From contig CATOSI010000001.1 in NCBI GenBank assembly GCA_951812505.1, positions 1 through 64,000 on the forward strand: a DNA stretch of 64,000 bases, given 5' to 3'. Positions 1-7,804 of the stretch are shown here, one piece after another (the first letter of the stretch is position 1; each line of letters opens with the position of its first letter). The DNA comes from an uncultured Dehalococcoidia bacterium (lineage in GTDB: Bacteria; Chloroflexota; Dehalococcoidia; Lucifugimonadales; UBA1123). The notes beneath the pieces were generated by a model that searched no databases, had not been told where the DNA came from, and saw nothing but the letters and a program-made list of their open reading frames with translations. A program made the position numbers and the translations under genes.

Positions 1-1
1 C

Positions 2-2932
2 GAGCTGCCGGAGATCGAGGAGTTCCGGCTGGCGCAGCAACAGTTCAAGAGCGACCTGCCTGCGGTGATAAACAGCCTGCGGGAAGCGGTGGAACAGGCG
101 GAGTCTGAGAACGCGGAGTACCAGTCGGCGTCGGCGGAGTTCCTGGAGCTGTGCCACCAGAGCATCGGCCCGGATGTGTCGGGCGACGACGTGCGGGAGA
201 TGCTGCTCCAGCACATCCTGACGAAGGACATCTTCCTGCGGGTGTTCGCCGAGGACCAGTTCCATCGCGAGAACGATATAGCGCGACGTCTGGACGCACT
301 GGAGCGTACCTTCTTCACGGGCGATACGCGGCGGGAGGCTATCGCGCGTCTGCGGACTTACTACGGCGCTATCGGCAGGGCGGCGGACGAGATCGCGGAG
401 TACGCGGAGAAGCAGAGCTTCCTGAAGGCGATATACGAGGATTTTTATAAAGCGTATAATCCCGCCGCCGCGGATAGATTAGGCGTTGTCTATACGCCGA
501 ACGAGATAGTGGATTTCATGATCCGGGGGACTGACGAGCTTCTGCAGAAGCACTTCGGGCGGTCGCTGGCGGACAGGAACGTACAGATACTGGACCCGGC
601 GACGGGGACGGGTACGTTCATCACGAACCTGATCGAGTACCTGCCCGAGGACAAGCTGGAGTACAAGTACCTGAACGAACTGCACGCCAACGAGGTGGCG
701 ATACTCCCCTACTACATCGCGAACCTGAACATCGAGTACACGTACAGGGAGAAGACGGGGCGATACCTGGAGTTCCCGAACCTGGTGTTCGTGGACACCC
801 TGGACAACATGGACTGGAAGGGCGCGACGGGCGGCGCGGTGGAGCGACAAGGGGCATTCGAGCTGGGCGGTCTGACGTTCGACAACTGGTACCGGATGCA
901 GCAGCAGAACGAAAAGACGATCAGCGTGATAATCGGGAACCCGCCGTATAACGCCAACCAGCAGAACGAAAACGACAACAATAAGAATCGGGCCTATCCC
1001 GAATTAGACCGTCGGATACGTGAGACGTACATCGCGGCAAGTTCTGCGCAGAAACCAAAACAGAACGATATGTACAAGAGGTTCATCCGATGGGCTTCGG
1101 ACAGGCTCCACGATGACGGAGTGATAGCTTTTATTACCAACCGGGCATATCTTGACACACGCCAAGATGACGGTTTTCGTCAGGTCACAGCTGGGGAATT
1201 CAGTGACCTATATATACTCGATCTCGGATCCGATGTCCGCCGCAATCCCAAGATTTCAGGCACGACTCACAATGTGTTTGGGATACAGGCAGGAGTGACC
1301 ATCGGATTCTTTGTACGTGAAAAATCCAAAATAGGCGATTTCAGCATTCACTATGCTAGCCGCGACGACAGTGAACTCGCCACAGACAAACTTGAATTTC
1401 TCAAAGAAGCTGATCTGACCAATATTCAATTCAACATCATAAAGCCCGATCGGAACCATAACTGGCTCAACCAGTCCAACTCTGATTTCGATGGACTAAC
1501 TTCCCTTGCTGACCGCAAGACCAAATTTGCCAAGAACTCCGATGATGAACAGTCTATATTCGGTCTGTATTCACTAGGAGTTGCCAGTAATAGGGACGCA
1601 TGGGTTTATGACTTTGATAAGCATAGTGTTTCAGTCAAAATCAGGCATTTCTGCGAAGTGTATCGGGCCGAGTTGAAGAGATTTGCGTCTGAACGCCCTG
1701 ACGTGAATGCAATCGGTGACTGGGTTGATAGATCCATAAAATGGACACTTTTCTTGGAACGGCATTTGATCAGAGGGCAGGAAATCGAGTATGCCGACGA
1801 AAATATCGCAACTGGTCTGTATCGCCCATTTGTCCATAAGAGTTTCTACTATGCTCCTATGGTGATACACGCACCATATCAACAGCCACGGATATTCCCA
1901 CATAAAGGTGATAATGCCAATAAGGTAATTTGCTTCCAAGTGCCTAGCACTCGCAGACCATTTGGGGTATTGGCCACTGATAAAGTACCTGATCTGCATG
2001 TCTTTTTCGATGGCACCCAATGCCTCCCCCTCTACCGCTACACTGAGGATGGCGAGCGTGTATCCAACATCACTGACTGGGGACTCAAGGTCGTCAACGA
2101 CCACTACCGCAAGGAGTTCGGCAGGCATTTCGAAAAGATCGCCGGCGGAGAGAGCATCAGCGCGGAGGACATCTTCGCCTACACGTACGCGGTGCTCCAC
2201 GACCCGGTGTACAGGCATGATTACAAGAACGACCTGCTCAGGGAATTCCCACGGTTGCCGCTGTATCACGATTTCGACGTGTGGCGGGATATGGGGCGCG
2301 AGTTGCTGGATTTGCATATCGGGTTCGAGTCTGCAGAGCCGTATCCGCTGGAACGAGTCGACAAGTCACCCCCATCCCAACCTTCCCCCGTCAAGGGGGA
2401 AGGGGTCACCGAGCGAGTGGGCAGGACACCCTCATCCCGAAATTCTCGTGTTAAGGGAGAAGGGGCAGTTACTCCGAGGGTGATGCTGCGCGCTAATAAA
2501 CAGGACAAGGAACGGGGGGAGATTCAGATAGACAGCGAGACGAAGCTGGTCGGGGTGCCAGAGTCGGCGTGGCGATACATGCTCGGCAATCGCTCTGCTC
2601 TGGAGTGGGTGCTGGACCAGTACAAGGAGAAGAAACCTCGCGATCCGACGATCCGGGAGCGATTCAACACCTATCGCTTTGCGGACTACAAGGAGCGGGT
2701 GATAGACCTTCTGATGCGCGTATGCACGGTGAGCGTGAAGACGATGGACGTGGTGGATAGGATGGCGTACTGGGAAGACGGTTACCTGATAGTGTTCGAT
2801 GACCGGGACAAGCATGAGTGGGCGACGATGGGTATGGCGCACTGGTTCAGCGAACCGAACAATCCAGACGACGATCCAGAGTATCAGGAATGGCTGATGT
2901 CCCTGCCAGATATCCGGGATATGGAGAACTAG
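2..2932 (+). CDS. Type ISP restriction-modification enzyme, 3' part (methyltransferase and target recognition region)
   Basis: The frame is open from the left window edge, so the N-terminus (nuclease and helicase in this family) lies outside; at least 976 residues are visible. These single-chain enzymes methylate adenine in their site and translocate along and cut unmodified DNA. Counting from the GTG at 65, YTPNEIVDFM (about residue 142, motif X region) is followed by the SAM-binding motif DPATGTGTF (about 178) and the catalytic NPPY (about 292), the gamma-class N6-adenine order. The distal part is the expected target recognition domain. Codons are G/C-ending up to about 1010 and after about 2040, while 1020-2030 is clearly AT-richer. 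Residues about 767-803 are a translated dispersed repeat. A PemK/MazF-like gene follows after 4 nt. A plain type IIG enzyme is the main alternative. Confidence 0.85.
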   Translation, partial: ELPEIEEFRLAQQQFKSDLPAVINSLREAVEQAESENAEYQSASAEFLELCHQSIGPDVSGDDVREMLLQHILTKDIFLRVFAEDQFHRENDIARRLDALERTFFTGDTRREAIARLRTYYGAIGRAADEIAEYAEKQSFLKAIYEDFYKAYNPAAADRLGVVYTPNEIVDFMIRGTDELLQKHFGRSLADRNVQILDPATGTGTFITNLIEYLPEDKLEYKYLNELHANEVAILPYYIANLNIEYTYREKTGRYLEFPNLVFVDTLDNMDWKGATGGAVERQGAFELGGLTFDNWYRMQQQNEKTISVIIGNPPYNANQQNENDNNKNRAYPELDRRIRETYIAASSAQKPKQNDMYKRFIRWASDRLHDDGVIAFITNRAYLDTRQDDGFRQVTAGEFSDLYILDLGSDVRRNPKISGTTHNVFGIQAGVTIGFFVREKSKIGDFSIHYASRDDSELATDKLEFLKEADLTNIQFNIIKPDRNHNWLNQSNSDFDGLTSLADRKTKFAKNSDDEQSIFGLYSLGVASNRDAWVYDFDKHSVSVKIRHFCEVYRAELKRFASERPDVNAIGDWVDRSIKWTLFLERHLIRGQEIEYADENIATGLYRPFVHKSFYYAPMVIHAPYQQPRIFPHKGDNANKVICFQVPSTRRPFGVLATDKVPDLHVFFDGTQCLPLYRYTEDGERVSNITDWGLKVVNDHYRKEFGRHFEKIAGGESISAEDIFAYTYAVLHDPVYRHDYKNDLLREFPRLPLYHDFDVWRDMGRELLDLHIGFESAEPYPLERVDKSPPSQPSPVKGEGVTERVGRTPSSRNSRVKGEGAVTPRVMLRANKQDKERGEIQIDSETKLVGVPESAWRYMLGNRSALEWVLDQYKEKKPRDPTIRERFNTYRFADYKERVIDLLMRVCTVSVKTMDVVDRMAYWEDGYLIVFDDRDKHEWATMGMAHWFSEPNNPDDDPEYQEWLMSLPDIRDMEN
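2366..2470. repeat. Dispersed palindromic repeat (family A) inside a coding sequence
   Basis: Two tandem degenerate copies of the CCCCATCCC...AAGGGGGAAGGGG element lie in frame in the restriction enzyme gene. The first contains a perfect 9-bp stem, CCTTCCCCC (2381-2389) with GGGGGAAGG (2395-2403). The two copies are read as PSQPSPVKGEG and PSSRNSRVKGEG, so the insertion is translated without a stop. The same family is intergenic at about 6527, 12562, 31291, 31479, 38045 and 43191. Confidence 0.8.
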
Positions 2933-2936
2933 CGGC

Positions 2937-3248
2937 GTGGTAGGAGATGTAGTGCTGACGCCGTTTCCATTCACAGATTTGAGCGAGGCAAAGATACGTC
3001 CGGCTGCGGTTGTCGCATATGCTGGAATGGAAGACTGGATCATTTGCCAGATAACCAGCAGTCAACGACAGGAAGTACAGATTTCGGTTACACGGGAAGA
3101 TTTTTCTGAGGGAAGATTGCGAGTGGACAGTTGGGTGCGTGCCAATCGGATAACAACCCAGAATGAAAGTGTATTTCTCCGAACTTTAGGGCGTTTGAAC
3201 GACCCCAAACTAGACGAAATCCTGGCCGCAGTTCGCGGCCTGTTCTAG
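2937..3248 (+). CDS. PemK/MazF-like toxin, without antitoxin
   Basis: This 103-residue protein begins MVGDVVLTPFPFTD and continues with KIRPAAVV, the N-terminal beta-strand pattern of PemK/MazF endoribonucleases, which cleave mRNA at short sequences. Length fits the family (100-120 residues). It starts with GTG 4 nt after the stop of the restriction enzyme, so it is probably co-transcribed with it. No antitoxin-sized ORF precedes or follows: the next gene is an MFS transporter 15 nt downstream. It is either an orphan toxin paired with a remote antitoxin or a MazF-fold protein with another role. Activity cannot be judged from sequence. Confidence 0.75.
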   Translation: MVGDVVLTPFPFTDLSEAKIRPAAVVAYAGMEDWIICQITSSQRQEVQISVTREDFSEGRLRVDSWVRANRITTQNESVFLRTLGRLNDPKLDEILAAVRGLF

Positions 3249-3263
3249 TTGGGAGCGTAGTCC

Positions 3264-4475
3264 TTGGAGTCGGCAGGCGCGCCGCCTGAGCAGGTACGAA
3301 ACAGGCCCACGATCCTCGGCGTGATGTCGGCGGGGCATGGGGTGGCGCACCTTTACGATCAGGGCTTTCCCGTGCTCATGCCGACCATCGCGTCGTACTT
3401 CGGGCTGAGTTCCTTCCAGGTATCCGTTCTGCTCGCGCTGAGGTTTACCGGGTTCGGCGTGGTCAACATCGGCGGCGGGCTGGTGGTGGACATGCTCAAG
3501 CAGCACTGGGGCGGGATGCTGGTCGGGTGCATGGTGTCGGCGAGCCTGTTCTTCGCTCTGGTCGGCTCGGCCCCGAACTATCTAGTGCTGCTGCTCATCG
3601 TGCCGGTGGTGAACATACCCGGGGCTCTATGGCACCTGCCATCCGCGGCGTCGCTGTCGCAGATCTTCCCGGAGAGGCGCGGGTTCGCGCTCGCCATACA
3701 CGGGTTCGGAGCGAACCTGGGCAACCTGATCGGTCCACTGGCGGCGGCGTTCCTGCTGGTGCAGCTGGGGTCGTGGCGCGGTGTGATGTTCATCTATGTC
3801 GGACCGGCGCTAATCATGGGTGTGCTTGTGTGGATGTTCCTACGGAACGTGGGCAGGATTGGGGATGTGGAGTCGCGCGGTCTGCGGCAGCAGCTGCGGG
3901 AGTCGGCGCAACTGGTACGCAGTCCGGTGGTGCTGCTCCTGGTCGGGTCGGCGATGCTGAGGGGAATAGGGCTGGACGCGCTTTTCGCGTGGTCGCCGTT
4001 CTACCTGGAGGAGACACTGGACAAGAGTCACCTGGACGCGGGCTTCCACTACGCGCTGCTGACCGGAATGGGTATAGCCTCCACTCCTGCGCTGGGATAC
4101 CTGTCGGACAGGTTCGGGCGCAAGATCGTGCTTGTGCCGGGGTTCGCGATTGCGGCGGGGCTGTCGTTCCTTACAGTCGGGGCGGGGGGCGGCCTGTGGC
4201 TGACGCTAGTGCTGGCGGGCACGGGTCTGTTCAGCTTCGCGCTTCACCAGATAGTGCAGGCGGCGGTGCTGGACGAGGTCGGACGGGGGACTGAGGCCAC
4301 GGCTGTTGGTCTGATATTCGGACTGAACGGGATACTGGGAGCGGTGTCGCCGTTCCTGGCGTTCCTGGTGATAGAGAACTTCGGCGGATACGGGTCGGTG
4401 TACTACTACTCAGGGATACTGACGCTGGCGTCGGGGGTTTTGATCTGGGTCGCGCCGATGCGTAGGAGGGGGTAG
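3264..4475 (+). CDS. MFS transporter
   Basis: This 403-residue protein has about 12 hydrophobic segments and the loop signature GYLSDRFGRK between the halves, typical of major facilitator superfamily secondary transporters in the cytoplasmic membrane. The first helix region (SAGHGVAHLYDQG) resembles fosmidomycin-resistance/oxalate-formate type MFS proteins, but substrate cannot be inferred. The start used is TTG at 3264; a GTG or ATG near 3321-3324, just before the first membrane segment, is a reasonable alternative. It lies 15 nt after the PemK/MazF-like gene. Confidence 0.85.
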   Translation: MESAGAPPEQVRNRPTILGVMSAGHGVAHLYDQGFPVLMPTIASYFGLSSFQVSVLLALRFTGFGVVNIGGGLVVDMLKQHWGGMLVGCMVSASLFFALVGSAPNYLVLLLIVPVVNIPGALWHLPSAASLSQIFPERRGFALAIHGFGANLGNLIGPLAAAFLLVQLGSWRGVMFIYVGPALIMGVLVWMFLRNVGRIGDVESRGLRQQLRESAQLVRSPVVLLLVGSAMLRGIGLDALFAWSPFYLEETLDKSHLDAGFHYALLTGMGIASTPALGYLSDRFGRKIVLVPGFAIAAGLSFLTVGAGGGLWLTLVLAGTGLFSFALHQIVQAAVLDEVGRGTEATAVGLIFGLNGILGAVSPFLAFLVIENFGGYGSVYYYSGILTLASGVLIWVAPMRRRG

Positions 4476-4510
4476 GATGTGGGCATGTTCCGGAGTAGGA
4501 GGATGTGTTA

Positions 4511-4837
4511 ATGGGAAGTTTCAGTGTCGAAATCGGGACTAGCGACATAAGGGCTGAGAAATGGACTACTATAGACGCGCTGGTGGACACCGGGGCATTC
4601 ATGACAGCCGTTCCCGCTTCTGTTTTGCATGGTCTGGGTGTAACGCCGTTTGGAAAGCGGCGTGTCCGCCTGGGCGAAGGGCGAGTCAAGGAGATGGACT
4701 ACGGTCAGACCTGGATCCGAGTAGATGATCAAGAAATAGTGTCCTTCGTTTTGTTCAATGACGAGGAATCCACACCTGCGCTGGGAGCATATACGCTTGA
4801 AGGCTTGCTTTTGGTGGTTGATCCAGCTAACCAGTAG
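4511..4837 (+). CDS. Retropepsin-like (clan AA) aspartic protease family protein
   Basis: A 108-residue protein with the aspartic protease active-site motif ALVDTGAF near residue 28 and a second conserved hydrophobic block, ALGAYTLEGLLLVVDP, near the C-terminus. This is the arrangement of single-domain retropepsin-like proteins, which work as homodimers in which each chain supplies one aspartate. The ATG at 4511 is chosen because AGGAGG at 4497-4502 lies 8 nt upstream; a GTG at 4505 is too close to that site. No signal peptide is seen, so it is probably cytoplasmic. The natural substrate of these small bacterial proteins is unknown. Confidence 0.7.
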   Translation: MGSFSVEIGTSDIRAEKWTTIDALVDTGAFMTAVPASVLHGLGVTPFGKRRVRLGEGRVKEMDYGQTWIRVDDQEIVSFVLFNDEESTPALGAYTLEGLLLVVDPANQ

Positions 4838-4882
4838 CTGATTCCCTTGGAAGAAATACACATTTAGGAAGAGACAGTACGC

Positions 4883-6469
4883 ATGACTACCCCATCCCAA
4901 CATGAACCCCTGTCGGGCGAAACCTTTCCTGACACTCTCGATGAGCAGCTTGGCGCTCTGGAGTCGGACGCGTGGATTCGGCGATTCACCAGGTCCAGAA
5001 GGCGGCTGGCGGAGTCGGACCAGTACCGGCCGCTTTATCACTTCTCGTCGCCGGAGAATTATATGAACGACCCGAACGGGCTGTGCCAGTGGCAGGGGCG
5101 TTACCACATGTTCTACCAGTTCAGGCCGACGGGGGTTGACCGCGTTCACTGGGGGCACACGGTGAGCGACGATCTGATTCACTGGCGCGACCTGCCTCCC
5201 GCTATCTATCCGACTACGGAGCGGGACTGCTTCAGCGGGCAGACGCTGGTGGAGGACGACCGGGTGGTCGCCATATACCATGGGACGCAGTCCGGGAACG
5301 CTATCGCGACCGCGTCGGACCCACTCCTGCTGAACTGGGACAAGCATCCGAACAACCCGGTCATTTCGGGTGATAATCGCAGTATGACCGGCGCGGACAT
5401 CGCTCCGAACCAGGAGGGATACCGGGTGTTCGATCCGTGCATCTGGAAAGAGGAGGACGGCTTCTACTACTCGGTGTCGGGCACGTTCCAGGGAGGAGAC
5501 AGAGGCGCGGACGCGGTCGGCGTGGACCACCTGTTCAGGTCCGAGGACCTCGCTGAGTGGGAGTATTTGGGCCCGCTGATGCAGGACGCTTTCTTCGCAG
5601 AGCCGGGCGAGGATGCGGCTGTCCCGAACTTCTGGCCCATCGGCAACGGCAAGCACATGCTGCTGCTGTTCAGCCACAAGCGCGCGGGTCGCTACTACAT
5701 CGGCGAGTACGACAACGAGACGCACCGGTTCAGGCCGGAGACACACGGGCGGATGAACTACGGGCCGTGGGTGGTCGGCAGCCTGCACGCGCCGTCCGCG
5801 ACGATAGACGATTCGGGCCGCTATCTCGGCGTCTTCAACATGCATACGGGCAAGGACTCGGCCGACACGGATGAGATGATGACGCTGCCTCGCCGCTACT
5901 GGCTCGACTCGGACGACTCTCTGATGATGGCGCCGGTGGACGAGGTTGAATCGCTCAGGTCCGACCACCGGAGCGTGGGGCCGACCTACATCGCGCCGAA
6001 CAGTGAGGTCCCGCTGGACGGCATCGGCGGGCAGTCCGTAGAGATACGGGCGACCATCGCGCCGGAAGAGGCGCGCGAAGTCGGCCTGTATGTGCTGGGG
6101 GCTCCGAACGGGGCGGAGCGTACGCGCATTTCGCTGTATCCCAACGACCACAGGCGCTTCGACACGAGTTCGCTGCAGATAGACGTCTCGGAGTCGTCGC
6201 AGAGCGGGTTTGTGTGGGCACGCTCGCCGGAGATCGGGCCACTCAAGCTGTCGCCCGGAGAGCCGCTGGAGCTGCGCGTCTTCATAGACCGCAGCATCAT
6301 CGAGGTGTTCGCGAACGACCGCCAGTGCCTGACGGTCAGGGTGTATCCGCACCAGCTGAGCCGGGGCGTATCGCTGTTCGCGAGGGGCGGCGGCGCGAGG
6401 CTGCTGTCGCTGGACTGCTGGCAGATGCGGAGCATCTGGCCGGAACTGCGGAGGTATGAGGGAAGGTAG
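4883..6469 (+). CDS. Glycoside hydrolase family 32 (beta-fructosidase-like)
   Basis: A 528-residue protein with the GH32 nucleophile motif YMNDPNG (about residue 62, aspartate nucleophile), the transition-state motif FDPC (about residue 182), and a C-terminal beta-sandwich ending LRVFIDRSIIEVFAN. GH32 enzymes hydrolyse beta-fructosidic bonds in sucrose, inulin or levan with retention. The usual acid/base EC motif is replaced by GEDAAVPNFWPIG near residue 245, whose Glu is the likely acid/base. No signal peptide is visible, so it probably acts on an imported disaccharide. No transporter or fructokinase is adjacent, though an MFS gene lies upstream. Confidence 0.88.
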   Translation: MTTPSQHEPLSGETFPDTLDEQLGALESDAWIRRFTRSRRRLAESDQYRPLYHFSSPENYMNDPNGLCQWQGRYHMFYQFRPTGVDRVHWGHTVSDDLIHWRDLPPAIYPTTERDCFSGQTLVEDDRVVAIYHGTQSGNAIATASDPLLLNWDKHPNNPVISGDNRSMTGADIAPNQEGYRVFDPCIWKEEDGFYYSVSGTFQGGDRGADAVGVDHLFRSEDLAEWEYLGPLMQDAFFAEPGEDAAVPNFWPIGNGKHMLLLFSHKRAGRYYIGEYDNETHRFRPETHGRMNYGPWVVGSLHAPSATIDDSGRYLGVFNMHTGKDSADTDEMMTLPRRYWLDSDDSLMMAPVDEVESLRSDHRSVGPTYIAPNSEVPLDGIGGQSVEIRATIAPEEAREVGLYVLGAPNGAERTRISLYPNDHRRFDTSSLQIDVSESSQSGFVWARSPEIGPLKLSPGEPLELRVFIDRSIIEVFANDRQCLTVRVYPHQLSRGVSLFARGGGARLLSLDCWQMRSIWPELRRYEGR

Positions 6470-6474
6470 CGTAC

Positions 6475-6503
6475 AGGGGCGACCACAAGGGACGCCCCTA
6501 CGG
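6475..6503. repeat. Dispersed palindrome, family C
   Basis: AGGGGCG ... CGCCCCT arms pair around an ACCACAAGGGA centre just after the GH32 stop codon. Related copies occur at 34718 and 38104. It could act as a transcript end-stabilising hairpin. Confidence 0.6.
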
Positions 6504-6526
6504 GCTGGTAGTATGGCGCTGAACCT

Positions 6527-6569
6527 AGTCCCCTCACCCCAGCCCTCACCTATTGAGGGAGAGGGGACT
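6527..6569. repeat. Dispersed palindrome, family A
   Basis: Perfect 9-bp arms AGTCCCCTC (6527-6535) and GAGGGGACT (6561-6569) enclose an internal CCC/GGG stem, followed by TTT. It separates the convergent GH32 and NHL genes and may work as a terminator in one or both directions. Confidence 0.7.
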
Positions 6570-6578
6570 TTTGCAGGA

Positions 6579-7511
6579 CTACTCTACCCGGACGAACTTC
6601 TGTACCTTCGCGCCGTCGAGGGTCTCGCCGACGTACAGGCTGCCTTCGGAATCTATGGCGATTGCGTGTCCGGCGATGATGTCACCGGGGGTGTCGGTGC
6701 TCATGCCCCATCCGCCGACCCACTGTCCGGTCGGAGTGAGAATCTTGACGCCGGCCGGATGGGAAATCGCGTTCGGCGTGGGCTGATCGGAGCCGAGTCC
6801 CTGGTGGAAGCCGAGTTCGGTGACGTACATATTACCGTCGGGTCCCTGCCAGATGTGGTCGGGCCGGTGCACACCGCGCCATTCGGTGACGTACTGTCCG
6901 TCGGGAGTGAATATCTGTATGCGGCTGTTCTCGCGGTCTGCGACGTATATATTGCCGGTGTTGTCCTGGCACACGCTGTGAGGGATGCGGAACTGAGCGG
7001 GTCCTTCTCCGGGCTCGCCCCAGGAATTCAGGTGCTTGCCGTTGGCGGTGAAGTGATGTATGCGGGCGTTGCCATAGCCGTCTGCGATGTAGAGAGTGCC
7101 GTCGAGGGCGACTTCCACGTCCGTCGGGCGGTTGAAAGGGTCTCCACTCATCGCCTCGGCTGGCTCGTCAGGAGTGCCGAGCGTCATAATGAGGTCGCCT
7201 TCCGCGGACCACTTTCGGACGGTGTGGTTTCCGACGTCTGTGGTGTACACGCTGCCGTCGGGCCCAACGGCCAGGTGGTGCGCCGATCCAAACATTCCCT
7301 CGCCCCAGTGGTCAATGACGTTGCCGTCCTTGTCGAGGACGATCATGGGATGATCGCTCCTGTTGTAAACGAAGACGCGGTCCTGCGCGTCCACTCCAAC
7401 ACCGACGGCATGATTCCATTCCCAGCCGTCCGGGAGCTTGCCCCAGCCGGGCACATGCTCGTAGGTATAGTCTCCATATCCGACCCTGAGGCCGTTGCCA
7501 TTCGTAGCCAT
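6579..7511 (-). CDS. NHL-repeat beta-propeller (peptidyl-alpha-hydroxyglycine lyase/SMP-30-like)
   Basis: A 310-residue protein made of repeated blades such as GSVYTTDVGNHTVRKW, GTLYIADGYGNARIHHF and GNIYVADRENSRIQIF, the NHL pattern of a six-bladed propeller. Family members include amidating lyases and sugar-lactonase-like enzymes; the reaction here is unknown. The ATG at 7511 is chosen: AAGGAG lies about 10 nt upstream, and a longer frame to 7718 would translate an intergenic palindrome. A paralogue lies at 32739-33641 with the same start and blade spacing. No signal peptide is visible. Confidence 0.8.
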   Translation of the reverse strand: MATNGNGLRVGYGDYTYEHVPGWGKLPDGWEWNHAVGVGVDAQDRVFVYNRSDHPMIVLDKDGNVIDHWGEGMFGSAHHLAVGPDGSVYTTDVGNHTVRKWSAEGDLIMTLGTPDEPAEAMSGDPFNRPTDVEVALDGTLYIADGYGNARIHHFTANGKHLNSWGEPGEGPAQFRIPHSVCQDNTGNIYVADRENSRIQIFTPDGQYVTEWRGVHRPDHIWQGPDGNMYVTELGFHQGLGSDQPTPNAISHPAGVKILTPTGQWVGGWGMSTDTPGDIIAGHAIAIDSEGSLYVGETLDGAKVQKFVRVE

Positions 7512-7599
7512 TCGCAGACTCTCCTTGATTGATTTGTCGGCATGATACCAGACACTTCTTCCCGATGTGTAACTGACGGAATGTCGAGCCAGGGTCTTT

Positions 7600-7660
7600 T
7601 CGTTTCGGCTCGTCATTCCCGCGAAGGCGGGAATCCAGTGCGCGGTTGCTGACGAAACGA
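7600..7660. repeat. Dispersed palindrome, family B, with outer arms
   Basis: The core CGTCATTCCCGCGAAGG... at 7611-7638 forms a TTCCCGC/GCGGGAA stem. It sits inside perfect 8-bp outer arms, TCGTTTCG (7600-7607) and CGAAACGA (7653-7660). Other family B cores are at 34638, 39817, 43146 and 60735. Confidence 0.75.
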
Positions 7661-7804
7661 CAGTAATTCCGACCTTGCACAGGTCTTGCCGGTCTCCAGG
7701 AGATATATACATTCTCATCCCATATGTACTATAATACGAACAGATAACCTAACAATGGAGCGCCAAGCACTGATGACTTTGCCTGTGGATAGACATACGC
7801 GGGA

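Noticed and set aside
4508..6352. 614-residue minus-strand ORF opposite the GH32 gene
   Set aside because: It is low-complexity, Arg/His/Val-rich and lacks any domain pattern, while the plus strand encodes clear GH32 motifs; it is a shadow of high-GC coding sequence.
7512..7718. N-terminal extension of the NHL protein to 7718
   Set aside because: It would translate a family B palindrome (HWIPAFAGMTS), whereas a ribosome-binding site precedes ATG 7511.
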